Part shown: positions 37,138-46,200 of the stretch, piece by piece
How the letters are laid out: each line of letters begins with the position of its first letter
Position numbering within the stretch: the stretch's first letter is position 1
Assembly (NCBI GenBank): GCA_030586155.1
Contig: CP130741.1
Coordinates: 2,970,680-3,034,679 of the forward strand
DNA: 64,000 bases
Source of the DNA: Eubacteriaceae bacterium ES3
GTDB taxonomy: Bacteria > Bacillota > Clostridia > Eubacteriales > Eubacteriaceae
Direction of reading: 5' to 3'
Translations under genes and position numbers: made by a program
The notes under the pieces: model-generated
What the model saw: only the letters and a program-made list of their open reading frames with translations
Database searches by the model: none
What the model was told of the DNA's origin: nothing

Positions 37138-38337
37138 TTATTTCCAGGTTTCAAAAGCTGTTTCAGCAAATTCAAGATTCGGTAGAACCAGATTTTCCAT
37201 CATCATCTTCAAAACAACCATAGCTTGCTGATATTGAGGATCATCCTCGGAAGCATCTGGAGAAAGTCGGGTACCTGCCAGTGAAGTTGTCCGAATAGCA
37301 CCGTACATGGCCGCCAACCGCAAACGTGATGCTTTCTCCTCTTCACTTAATCCATCAAAATAATACTCCGCAAAAGCATTCCATAGTCGCATTCCTTCAT
37401 CTTTTGAAAGACCGATCAGCTGCATAAACATCTCTTCTGAAGGATTAGAACTCAAGAATCCCGGAAGTGCATTATAAATCCCGGCAAGTTCCCAGATAGG
37501 ATGGCCATAACCAAAATCATCCATATCAATCAGCAGCAGTTCATCATCCTGAAGCATGATATTTCGACCATGAAAATCACCATGAACAGCGGTATGACGT
37601 TCCGGCACAAATTCCACAGCTTTATTATAGGCATCGATCCATTCATCCGGAAAGATCTTTCGGAATGGTTCCATGATACCAATGAATTTATCGCCAACGT
37701 TTTTTACATCCGGTGAATCGAGTTCTGTTCCGGCCAGTAATACCGCCAATTCTGCATATTGTTTTGCTTTTCTGTCAAAGTCCTCGGGATGTTGATGGAG
37801 ATAGCCGCTCAGCGAATCTGATATAATCAGTTCATAGATGACGCCCACGCCATCAGGTGTCATAACTGTTTCAAAAGGTATTGCGGTTGGTACCCCTTTG
37901 ACAAAGGCCGCTCGAGTGCTTTTGAGGCCTTCTTTTAGACCATCATCGGTATTCTGTCCAAAAAATGTTTTCAGAATACTCTCTGGTGTCAGGCGATAAA
38001 CAGCTCCAAATCCGCCTTTTCCAATAAATTCAAGCCCTTCTGTATCTACAAATCTCAGTTTTTTCTTGACATTTAAAATTTCAGTAAAACCGGTCATATC
38101 AAAGATGTCGTATATTTCCGGCGAAACATTTAGAACGGTTACATCTTTATCTGCTTTTTTAAGCTTCATCAGCACCCTTAATCCAGCACTTGAAATATAG
38201 ACAAGTTTATCAGCGTCTAAGACCACATCCTTTTCTTCGCCACAAAGTTCAAATACTTCTTTTTCAAACTCCATGGCATTTGTCGAATCAATTCTTCCTT
38301 CAATCATCAAATTTCCGTTTTCAGCCTTTTCAACCAT
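37138..38337 (-). CDS. STAS domain fused to APH/choline-kinase-like phosphotransferase
   Basis: Residues about 1-95 form a STAS (anti-anti-sigma-like) domain, with the phosphorylatable-serine region YISSAGLRVLMKLKK. Residues about 105-399 form a kinase of the aminoglycoside phosphotransferase fold: glycine loop IGKGGFGAVYRL, catalytic HGDFHGRNIML and metal-binding LIDMDDFG. I chose ATG 38337; ATG 38346 stands only two bases from AGGAGG. It follows the MATE-HATPase gene by about 77 bases on the same strand. The STAS domain could pair with the HATPase domain of that neighbour (inference). Confidence 0.8.
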   Translation of the reverse strand: MVEKAENGNLMIEGRIDSTNAMEFEKEVFELCGEEKDVVLDADKLVYISSAGLRVLMKLKKADKDVTVLNVSPEIYDIFDMTGFTEILNVKKKLRFVDTEGLEFIGKGGFGAVYRLTPESILKTFFGQNTDDGLKEGLKSTRAAFVKGVPTAIPFETVMTPDGVGVIYELIISDSLSGYLHQHPEDFDRKAKQYAELAVLLAGTELDSPDVKNVGDKFIGIMEPFRKIFPDEWIDAYNKAVEFVPERHTAVHGDFHGRNIMLQDDELLLIDMDDFGYGHPIWELAGIYNALPGFLSSNPSEEMFMQLIGLSKDEGMRLWNAFAEYYFDGLSEEEKASRLRLAAMYGAIRTTSLAGTRLSPDASEDDPQYQQAMVVLKMMMENLVLPNLEFAETAFETWK

Positions 38338-38414
38338 AATAATCATTTCCTCCTGATATAGATTTATTTGTGCCTCCGATTAGTCCGGAGCTAAATAATT
38401 TGTTAAAGTATCTA

Positions 38415-40187
38415 TCAGATATTGATATGCAGTCTCAGATTATTAAGCGTCATGGCATTGACGTATTCCACCTGATCGCATGAATTCATCACCATTCTAA
38501 TACCAATGTGCGATATTTCATCTTCCGGATTCAAAAGTTTAATATATTCTCTGGGATCAAAGCGAATACAGTCATCTCTAAATCGCAAAATAGCCTCCCG
38601 CTCCTTCAAAACCAGCTTAAAATCCATATTGTGGGGTTTCCCGTCATTGAAACCATAGGTAATAATGTTTTTTCCCATTTCTTCCACATAAAGAGAAATC
38701 AGACCGGCCTCTCTTTTTCTTACACCGCTATCCAAACAGAAATCCATGATCTGTCGAGAAACCTCCATGACCTGCTCATTCGTCGCCATGCTTCTTTCAT
38801 ACTTTCGTTCTATTGCTGCATCAAATTTTTCATCAAGAAATAGATAATTTTCAGTTTTAGCTGGCAGCTTATGCTCATGGACATACGCCAGAATAAAGAC
38901 AACGATCAGGGTAAAAACTTCACCAACCGGAAATGCCATCCACACACCATCGGGACCAAGGAGGTTACCCAGCACTAGCGCACTGACTACAACAAAACCA
39001 AAATTATCCAGGAAACTGACAAAATTGGACAATTTCAGTTTATGAGTCCCCTGCAGATAATTCATCACAACAATATTCATACTGTAAAGTGGCAGACTAA
39101 CGGCATAAAACCTGACGGCATGAGTTGCCATTGTCTGAACTTCCTGGGCCGCTTGGGCCCCATACATCTTAACTAATAATGGGGCAAAAAGAAATAGGAT
39201 AAGCGCAATCGGTAAAACAATCGTGACAATCTTTTTCAATCCGGATTTCACAAGGCAATTTAAGGACGTACGGTCTTCTTCTCCATAAAACAGACCTGCC
39301 AGCATCAGGGTTGCAAGTCCGATCCCCGTACCTACAGAACCAAAAAGACCAACCATATTGGACTGAATGGAAAGTGCCGCTACTGCCCCGCTGGAAGCGA
39401 TAAACAAAAGCAGTTTATTCAGACAGAGGGTTCTCATAGTGTTACATAGCCTGGATACCGCAGTCGGTGCTCCGATGACGAACATGGACGGAACACCTTT
39501 CATATCTGCATGACGAAAATCCGGTCGAAACATGATATCCTTTTTTGCAAAATGCAGTAACAAGACAATCAAAGCTGCATAATAACTGATCGAAGTAAAC
39601 AAAGCCATGCCAAACATTCCCCAGGGGAGAACAAATGCCACCAGCATATCTCCGGAAATATTAACGCCAGTCATAGTCATTGTTGCTTTCATAACCCGGC
39701 TTCTGTCATTATCCAGCTGCATGATCGGTGTCAGAAGATTCATCATTATCATTCCAGGAATTCCCAGCCCCAAGCCAAACAGGTAATTCCTTGTCGGTTC
39801 ATGGAGCTGGGCATTGCTGCCGGAGGCACCCAAAGCTGTCGCCAGCGAACCGGAGAACAGCACCAGCACCAGCATAAAGACCAGACCGGTAATCAAGCCA
39901 GTAATCAGCATGGCTGAAAAGCTTCTTTTAGCCTCATCAACCTTTCCGCCACCTAAAAGCTTGGCACATACAGTCTGAAGGCCAGATGAAAATACGCCAC
40001 CAACAGCTGCGATAATTACAAATACCGGACTGGCAAGTCCATAAGACGCCATGGCATCTACACCCAGAAAATTTCCAATTACAAGTCCGTCAATCAACAT
40101 CCCTATCAGGGTAACCATAGCACTCATAACCATAATCCAAAGGGTACCGCTAAATAAATTGTCTACTAAATTTCCTTTCTTATTCAT
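38415..40187 (-). CDS. MATE-family transporter fused to RsbW-like HATPase domain
   Basis: Residues about 1-445 are a MATE transporter with about 12 membrane segments (FLGVDAMASYGLASPVFVI, GLGLGIPGMIMM). After a linker, residues about 475-590 form an HATPase_c_2 anti-sigma-type ATPase: N-box YVEEMGKNIITYGF, DDCIRFDP and SHIGIRMVMNSCD. MATE members export drugs or metabolites using Na+ or H+. The fused ATPase suggests phosphorylation of a STAS partner, probably the next gene. A terminator and structured leader precede it. Confidence 0.85.
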   Translation of the reverse strand: MNKKGNLVDNLFSGTLWIMVMSAMVTLIGMLIDGLVIGNFLGVDAMASYGLASPVFVIIAAVGGVFSSGLQTVCAKLLGGGKVDEAKRSFSAMLITGLITGLVFMLVLVLFSGSLATALGASGSNAQLHEPTRNYLFGLGLGIPGMIMMNLLTPIMQLDNDRSRVMKATMTMTGVNISGDMLVAFVLPWGMFGMALFTSISYYAALIVLLLHFAKKDIMFRPDFRHADMKGVPSMFVIGAPTAVSRLCNTMRTLCLNKLLLFIASSGAVAALSIQSNMVGLFGSVGTGIGLATLMLAGLFYGEEDRTSLNCLVKSGLKKIVTIVLPIALILFLFAPLLVKMYGAQAAQEVQTMATHAVRFYAVSLPLYSMNIVVMNYLQGTHKLKLSNFVSFLDNFGFVVVSALVLGNLLGPDGVWMAFPVGEVFTLIVVFILAYVHEHKLPAKTENYLFLDEKFDAAIERKYERSMATNEQVMEVSRQIMDFCLDSGVRKREAGLISLYVEEMGKNIITYGFNDGKPHNMDFKLVLKEREAILRFRDDCIRFDPREYIKLLNPEDEISHIGIRMVMNSCDQVEYVNAMTLNNLRLHINI

Positions 40188-40215
40188 CTATAACTCCCCA
40201 TTTCTTAAAATCATC

Positions 40216-40272
40216 AAAAAAACCATCTGTCACAGGATAAGTGGCATAGAGTCACTCTTCCGGACAAATGGT
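40216..40272 (-). terminator. Terminator hairpin in the leader of the MATE-HATPase gene
   Basis: Ten-base arms (40222-40231 and 40263-40272, one wobble) enclose a further stem, followed by seven T on the minus strand, 30 bases before the ATG. A likely attenuator. Confidence 0.65.
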
Positions 40273-40300
40273 CTTTGTGTAAATATTTAATAAAATTATA

Positions 40301-40373
40301 AAAGGGCAGAGTCCGCCCAACTTTTTGGACTTCCATAGATTTGTGCATCCTATCATAACTCTGTAAACCCTTT
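40301..40373 (-). ncRNA. Candidate riboswitch aptamer upstream of MATE-HATPase
   Basis: On the minus strand AAAGGG..CAGAGT (40373-40358) pairs with ACTCTG.CCCTTT (40312-40301) and closes a domain holding ATAG/CTAT and GTCC/GGAC hairpins. The terminator at 40216-40272 would serve as expression platform. I could not assign it to a known class. The rest of 40380-40542 has no gene but -10-like TATAAT boxes. Confidence 0.4.
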
Positions 40374-40542
40374 CTGAAAATTTTGTCTAAAAATAGACAG
40401 AATATACGTTTTCATAATTATAGAATAAGCATAGCACAAATAGGAAGATTATACAATGAGCAGATCAACTTCAAGTAATAACTGAACTTTTGATGAAAAA
40501 TAGAACAATCATATGTTTATAAGTTGGTGGCAGGCACAAAAA

Positions 40543-41097
40543 CTACTTGATTTTCATCGGTATTCCTGAAACGCAGAAGTATACCTCATCAGCCCGAGCC
40601 GCTACCAGCTGATTCATCCGGCCGGCGATATCTCTAAAATAACTGCCCAGTTTATAAGCCGGCACCAGGCCCATTCCCACTTCATTGGAAACCAGCACCA
40701 GGGTTTTATCCTGACAAACTTCCAGAAGCTTTTCCACTTCCTGTTTAATCAGATCTTCGATCTGACCAACCGTTTCCATTGTGCAGTTATCATAATCAAC
40801 CTGCTGATCCAGCATATTGTTGGTCACCATTACGGTCAGGCAATCAAAAAGCAGAACTTGGGCTTCTGTGAAAGCCGAATCATTGTTTAATTTTTCAAAA
40901 TCCTTATAGGCTTCGATGGTCTGCCACTCCGATGGCCGCTGAGCCTGGTGTTTTTTTATGCGGTCCTTCATCCCATCATCAAAAGCGATGGCCGTAGCAA
41001 TATAGGCCACTTCTTTATTAAAGGCTTTGGCCGTTTCTTCGGCAAAAGTGCTTTTGCCGCTTCGGGCGCCACCCGTTACAAATATCAGTTTTCCCAT
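40543..41097 (-). CDS. cobU: Adenosylcobinamide kinase / cobinamide-phosphate guanylyltransferase
   Basis: The 184-residue bifunctional enzyme has the P-loop GGARSGKST at residues 9-17 and the nucleotide-binding SNEVGMGLVPAYKLGSYFRD with GRMNQ. It makes GDP-cobinamide for nucleotide loop assembly. Last gene of the long cluster; cobS, usually adjacent, is absent from the window. Confidence 0.92.
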   Translation of the reverse strand: MGKLIFVTGGARSGKSTFAEETAKAFNKEVAYIATAIAFDDGMKDRIKKHQAQRPSEWQTIEAYKDFEKLNNDSAFTEAQVLLFDCLTVMVTNNMLDQQVDYDNCTMETVGQIEDLIKQEVEKLLEVCQDKTLVLVSNEVGMGLVPAYKLGSYFRDIAGRMNQLVAARADEVYFCVSGIPMKIK

Positions 41098-41098
41098 T

Positions 41099-42142
41099 TT
41101 ACCCCTTCCACTTCTTCAGAAACTCTATCAGACGATGATTCGCCTGGCTGCTTTTTATAGCTATACGGAAATAGCTCTGATCGAGACCGGAAAAATCTTC
41201 ACACGTACGCAGACTCATCCCAGCCTGTTCGATGTCATTTTTCAACTTGAGACTGGATACCCCACTCTTTATCAGACAGAGATGAAAATCAGTGGCACTT
41301 TTAAAAACTTCGAACGCAGAAATTTCCTGCAGTTCCCTGTAAACTCTTTCTCGTTCAGAGTTAATAAGAGCAATTGTCTTCTTCGCAAAGTCCTTTTCCT
41401 GATAAACCTGACTCAAGGCGATCAGTCCCAGGCTGTTGACGGTCCAGGGTTCCTTATAGCGCATCATCCCTTCAATGATTTTCGGATTTCCGGCGCCATA
41501 ACCTATTCGCAATCCCGGCAGGGCATAAAATTTAGTCAGCGATTTTAGCACAAAAAAATTCCCCTGATCCAGATCTTCACTAAGCATTCCTAGCTGACCG
41601 GTAAAGTCCATAAATGATTCATCAAAAAACCAGGTCATTTCCCAATCGGGAATGTTCATCCATTCCTTAATTTGATCATTTGAATAAATAACTCCAGTCG
41701 GGTTATTAGGATTACATAAAAAAAGCAGATCCGGTTTCTCTTCTACAAGGGCGGTTTTGAGTTTATCGGCCGTCAGCCTGAAGCCTTCTTCCTTTGTTAA
41801 GACCAGCTCAGACACCTCACAGCCATAAAGCTTGAGAGCTCGGCTGTATTCGTTAAAGGTCGGCTGAATAATCAGAGCTTTTTTTCCAGCCATGGATCTG
41901 GCCAGCAAATAGATCAGCTCAATTGCCCCGTTACCCAGAATCAGCTGATCTGGCCGTTTAGAAATCTCTGCCGCCAGTTTTTCAAGGGCTGTCTGACCGG
42001 TAATTTCCGGATAATCAACCAGGGTGTCAATTCCTTCTTTCAGTTTTTCTTTAATCCCTTGAGGAATCCCCAGCGGGTTTATATTGACGCTAAAATCAAT
42101 CATATCCGCTCTTTCCCCGAAATAACCGCCATGTTTATTCAT
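41099..42142 (-). CDS. cobD: L-threonine-O-3-phosphate decarboxylase
   Basis: The 347-residue PLP enzyme of the histidinol-phosphate aminotransferase fold starts HGG(Y)...IDFSVNINPLG, typical of CobD. PLP lysine is likely in FVLKSLTKFYALPGLRIGYG. It makes aminopropanol phosphate for CbiB, encoded just upstream. Confidence 0.9.
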   Translation of the reverse strand: MNKHGGYFGERADMIDFSVNINPLGIPQGIKEKLKEGIDTLVDYPEITGQTALEKLAAEISKRPDQLILGNGAIELIYLLARSMAGKKALIIQPTFNEYSRALKLYGCEVSELVLTKEEGFRLTADKLKTALVEEKPDLLFLCNPNNPTGVIYSNDQIKEWMNIPDWEMTWFFDESFMDFTGQLGMLSEDLDQGNFFVLKSLTKFYALPGLRIGYGAGNPKIIEGMMRYKEPWTVNSLGLIALSQVYQEKDFAKKTIALINSERERVYRELQEISAFEVFKSATDFHLCLIKSGVSSLKLKNDIEQAGMSLRTCEDFSGLDQSYFRIAIKSSQANHRLIEFLKKWKG

Positions 42143-42150
42143 TATCTCTC

Positions 42151-43173
42151 CTAAACCAAAATCAGAATCACAACGCCCACAGCAATACCTAGTACCATGG
42201 TCACAATTTCGCTGGCATACATAATCCCTACTGTCTCTCTGATATCCAGAAGATTTAAGGGTGTTTTGGCAACACCAATGGTCGGTTTCTCGAGAACCTG
42301 ACCAAAATAGTGATTGGTTCCACCAAGCTGTATCCCCAGGAGGCCAGCCACCACTGATTCCGGATGGGCCGAATTAGGACTTTTATGATTAAATCGATCA
42401 CGTCGAAAAACTGCCAGGCCATCTTTAAAAGAATAACCCAGAAAAAATCCTGCCACGAGCATCAAAAAGCTGCCCAATCGAGCCGGCACAAAATTAATAA
42501 TATCGTCAAAAATTGCCGATGCAGCACCAAACTCCCGATAAGGTTCCTGTATATATCCAACCATTGAGTCAAGAGTATTCACTGCTTTGTAGGCCATTAC
42601 CAGAACGACTGGGTTGAGCCAGGGAATCGGTAACAAAGCTCCCAGAAATAAGTAGAAAATCGGTGCCAGAACACCATCAATAGTATTCTCAGCAGTTGTT
42701 TCAATGGTTGCTCGAATAATTTCTTTTTCTGTCAATGATTGGGTATCCCGGCCCACCAGATAGCCGACTTGAATCCGCGATTGTTCCAGGTCTCCCTTTT
42801 TTAAAACTCTGAGCACCTTCATGACTTCCTGAGCCAGAGTTTTAGCTGCAAGCGCCATGGTGATCAGATAAATGTTTAAAAGAGTATACAAAATAAAGCT
42901 AGCCTGATAAGTAAGCCACTGTAATCCGACTACTATAAGCGCCGTAAATAAGACAACGATAATAAGTAGAGCAACACCTTTAGCCCGGCGATTGGATCCT
43001 TTGTTCATTATTTTGTTCAAAAACCCAATCGCCTTACCGATTAAAATAATAGGATGCAAAAGAAATGCAGGATCACCAATCAGCCAGTCGAGGATAACAC
43101 CAAACGTGATCAGGAAGAGCCAGTAACCGCCACCTAAGCCAAATGATAGTCCTTGAGCTAAATCCAGGCTCAC
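42151..43173 (-). CDS. cbiB: Adenosylcobinamide-phosphate synthase
   Basis: The 340-residue membrane protein carries the family motifs DWLIGDPAFLLHPIILIGKAI, TAENTIDGVLAPIFY and NHKSPNSAHPESVVAGLLGIQLGG. It joins aminopropanol phosphate to adenosylcobyric acid. Its start overlaps the cbiP stop by 4 bases. Confidence 0.93.
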   Translation of the reverse strand: MSLDLAQGLSFGLGGGYWLFLITFGVILDWLIGDPAFLLHPIILIGKAIGFLNKIMNKGSNRRAKGVALLIIVVLFTALIVVGLQWLTYQASFILYTLLNIYLITMALAAKTLAQEVMKVLRVLKKGDLEQSRIQVGYLVGRDTQSLTEKEIIRATIETTAENTIDGVLAPIFYLFLGALLPIPWLNPVVLVMAYKAVNTLDSMVGYIQEPYREFGAASAIFDDIINFVPARLGSFLMLVAGFFLGYSFKDGLAVFRRDRFNHKSPNSAHPESVVAGLLGIQLGGTNHYFGQVLEKPTIGVAKTPLNLLDIRETVGIMYASEIVTMVLGIAVGVVILILV

Positions 43174-44672
43174 TGTCCTATTTCTCCAATAATTGACATG
43201 ATTTTTTCCATATCCATGTTTTCTTCCACCGTTTGAGCCAGACTGTCATATTGTTCTTCTTTAAAAGCCTTAAAATCAAAGGCTCCAGTTGAATCATCCA
43301 GATTCTTTTTGGCTTTTAAAGTTGCAATTATTTTCTCGCGGAAAGCATCATTATCAAAAATTCCATGAAGGTATGTTCCCATGACGGTCTGATCTTGCGC
43401 AACTACTCCATCAATGGTTCCGTCTTCCAGAGTTGCAAAAGATTTTTCACCATCCAGGGCCTGACTCTCGCCCATATGGATCTCGTAACCTTCAACCTTC
43501 ATTCCAGCCAGCTCCATACCCATAAAGTCTGTCGAAATAACACCTTCGGTCCGAACGGTTCGTTTCTCCTGGCCGATTGTCGTCACGATGTTTAGAAGCC
43601 CCAGGCCTTCAATCGATCCCAGGCTTGATTCTACACCATGGGGATCTCTGATTTCTTTACCAAGAAGCTGATATCCGCCACAGATTCCAACGACCGGTAC
43701 ACCAGTAGCGTGGATTCTTTTAATCTCATCACCCATCTTGCTCATGACAACATGGTTGGTGTCATCCATCGTATTTTTGCTTCCGGGAACAACTAACAGA
43801 TCAGGGTTGGCCAACTGCAGTTCCCGCTGATTACGATAATATTCCACCCGTACGTCGGGATGCATATCAAAGGCCGTACAGTCGGTAAAATTGGACAGAT
43901 GCGGCAGGTATACCACACCAATTGTTATATCGCCTTCATTCTGACGATCAAAACGCTCAGTTACCGAGTCTTCATCATCAATGACAAATCGTTTATAAGG
44001 AATAACTCCCAGACAGGGAACATTGACCTTTTCTTCGATCATTTCAATGCCGGGTTTCAAAAGCTCCACATCACCACGGAATTTATTGATAATAAAACCT
44101 TTAATCCGAGCCCGCTCTTCTGGCTCCAGCAGTTCAATGGTTCCGTATATTGAAGCAAAAACTCCACCTTTATCGATATCTCCGATTAAAACGACCGGGG
44201 CATCAACCATCTCAGCCAGTCCCATGTTGACAATATCATTTTCTCGCAGATTAATTTCTGCCGGGCTTCCGGCACCTTCGATGGCGATCACCTGATGTTC
44301 TGCAGCCAATTTATTGTAAGCTTCCATAACAGTTTCTACGAGCTGAGGTTTATGGGCATGATAATCCACTGCATCCATATTGAATTCAGCCTTACCCATC
44401 AAAATAACCTGACATCCCACATCAGAATTGGGTTTTAATAAAACCGGATTCATTTCCACCTGTGGTTCGATACGGGCGCATTCAGCCTGTACTACCTGCG
44501 CGCGCCCCATTTCTTTTCCATCTCTGGTAATAAATGAGTTCAGTGCCATATTCTGAGATTTATAAGGTGCTACTGACAGCCCCTTATTATTTAAGATTCG
44601 GCACATGGCTGCGGTCAGAAGACTTTTTCCCACCGACGAGCCTGTCCCCATAAACATAATATTTTTAGCCAT
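43170..44672 (-). CDS. cbiP: Cobyric acid synthase
   Basis: The 500-residue amidase has an N-terminal dethiobiotin-synthetase-like ATPase (GTGSSVGKSLLTAAMCRIL, APYKSQNMALNS) and a C-terminal glutaminase with nucleophile Cys in GICGGYQLLG. It amidates four carboxyls of the adenosylated a,c-diamide. Confidence 0.95.
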   Translation of the reverse strand: MAKNIMFMGTGSSVGKSLLTAAMCRILNNKGLSVAPYKSQNMALNSFITRDGKEMGRAQVVQAECARIEPQVEMNPVLLKPNSDVGCQVILMGKAEFNMDAVDYHAHKPQLVETVMEAYNKLAAEHQVIAIEGAGSPAEINLRENDIVNMGLAEMVDAPVVLIGDIDKGGVFASIYGTIELLEPEERARIKGFIINKFRGDVELLKPGIEMIEEKVNVPCLGVIPYKRFVIDDEDSVTERFDRQNEGDITIGVVYLPHLSNFTDCTAFDMHPDVRVEYYRNQRELQLANPDLLVVPGSKNTMDDTNHVVMSKMGDEIKRIHATGVPVVGICGGYQLLGKEIRDPHGVESSLGSIEGLGLLNIVTTIGQEKRTVRTEGVISTDFMGMELAGMKVEGYEIHMGESQALDGEKSFATLEDGTIDGVVAQDQTVMGTYLHGIFDNDAFREKIIATLKAKKNLDDSTGAFDFKAFKEEQYDSLAQTVEENMDMEKIMSIIGEIGQ

Positions 44673-44695
44673 AGCTTTTCCTCTTTTCTTAAAGA

Positions 44696-45451
44696 CTATA
44701 GTTTCTCGACCCAGGAAAGTGCCTGGTCCAGACTGTTAACACAATTAGGATAGATAACTTCCGGACGTTTGATGAATAGAATCTTCACGTCTTCCAGATG
44801 GGCCGCTTCTATTTTTTCAGTAATACCACCCACATCCCCACTGTCTTTTGTAACCATAAAGCCAATCTGATATTCTTTGATCATGGTCTGATTCATTAAA
44901 ACCGAAAAAGGCCCCTGCACGGCCAGAATCTGTTTGGGTTTATAGCCCAGATTTTCGCATTTTTTCAAAACCCCCGAGGTGGGTAGAACACGGGCAAAAA
45001 TCCTATTTTTAGGTAATCCTTCAAAACATTCCAACTGACGACTACCGGTTGTCAAAAGAATATTTTTATCGGAATCTTTGAGCAGCTCATTAAGTTTCTT
45101 CTTTGCTTCATCATATGAATCACAAACCAGGGAATCCTCATCGATCAAGGACGGCCGCTCCATTCGCAGATATGGGATATTGGCGGCGTCACAGGACCAA
45201 ATAGCATTTTGAGAAATTTCCTTTGCATAAGGATGGGTAGCATCAATTACTGCATTAATCCCATAAATAATCATGGTTTCCCGCAGGGATTCCGTATCCA
45301 GTTGACCGGAAATTTTCAAAAGATTCGGATCATCCAGAAGCTGATCCGATTGGATGCTGGTTAAGGTCGAATAACAGATCTTGTGTCCAGCTCTCAAAAG
45401 CGCACCCGTCAACTCCCGGCTGTCAAGGGTTCCGCCCAGTACCAGAATCAC
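44696..45451 (-). CDS. cbiJ: Cobalt-precorrin-6A reductase
   Basis: The 251-residue protein has the CobK/CbiJ features LVLGGTLDSRELTGALL at the N-terminus, DATHPYAKEISQNA, and VTKDSGDVGGITEKIEAA. NADPH-dependent reduction of the corrin macrocycle. Overlaps cbiH by 4 bases. Confidence 0.9.
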   Translation of the reverse strand: MILVLGGTLDSRELTGALLRAGHKICYSTLTSIQSDQLLDDPNLLKISGQLDTESLRETMIIYGINAVIDATHPYAKEISQNAIWSCDAANIPYLRMERPSLIDEDSLVCDSYDEAKKKLNELLKDSDKNILLTTGSRQLECFEGLPKNRIFARVLPTSGVLKKCENLGYKPKQILAVQGPFSVLMNQTMIKEYQIGFMVTKDSGDVGGITEKIEAAHLEDVKILFIKRPEVIYPNCVNSLDQALSWVEKL

Positions 45452-46185
45452 AGCTGGTAACCTCTTGGGGTAATCATTTTTTTCAGGTCTTCGGTTACAT
45501 AGGTTTTAGAATTCCCAATAATAACCATAGAGAACATATCAATTTCTGCTTCATGCAGATTACCCAGATTAGTGATCACATAAGACTCATCCTGTCGCTT
45601 GGCATTTCTGACAATCCCCACAGGTGTTTTTGCATCTTTGTATTTTAATAAGATTTCCTGAGCCTTCTCAATATTATGTGGTCGGCCCTTACTTTTAGGA
45701 TTGTACAGGGTCACAATAAAGTCCCCGTCACCAGCACAGTGAAGACGCTTTTCGATCACTGCCCAGTCAGTTAAAAGATCTGAAAGACTAATGACCACAT
45801 AATCATGCATCAATGGCGCACCTAAGGTAGCCGCCGCTGCATTAGCTGCTGAAATACCAGGGATAATCTCAACTGCCACATCACTTTTCTGGTGTTCCAC
45901 GATTTCCAGCATTATGCCAGCCATCCCAAATACACCAGCATCTCCAGAGCTGACCAGACAAACGGTTTTTCCTTCTTCAGCCAGTTCAAGGGCTTTTTCA
46001 CAACGGTCAATTTCACGGCGCATTCCTGAAGAAAGCACTTCTTTATCGCCGATCAAATCAGCAATAATATCAACATAGGTTTTATAACCCACAATGATAT
46101 CTGCTGTTTCAATGCTGTTTCTGGCCGCTTCCGTCATATGTTCATAAAGTCCCGGACCAATTCCGGTTACATATATCTTTTTCAT
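45448..46185 (-). CDS. cbiH: Cobalt-precorrin-3 C17-methyltransferase (ring contraction)
   Basis: The 245-residue SAM-dependent tetrapyrrole methylase starts KKIYVTGIGPGLYEHMT and has SSGDAGVFGMAGIMLE and EIIPGISAANAAAATLGAPL. It methylates C17 during ring contraction. Confidence 0.92.
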   Translation of the reverse strand: MKKIYVTGIGPGLYEHMTEAARNSIETADIIVGYKTYVDIIADLIGDKEVLSSGMRREIDRCEKALELAEEGKTVCLVSSGDAGVFGMAGIMLEIVEHQKSDVAVEIIPGISAANAAAATLGAPLMHDYVVISLSDLLTDWAVIEKRLHCAGDGDFIVTLYNPKSKGRPHNIEKAQEILLKYKDAKTPVGIVRNAKRQDESYVITNLGNLHEAEIDMFSMVIIGNSKTYVTEDLKKMITPRGYQL

Positions 46186-46200
46186 CCTTTTCCTCGTCCT

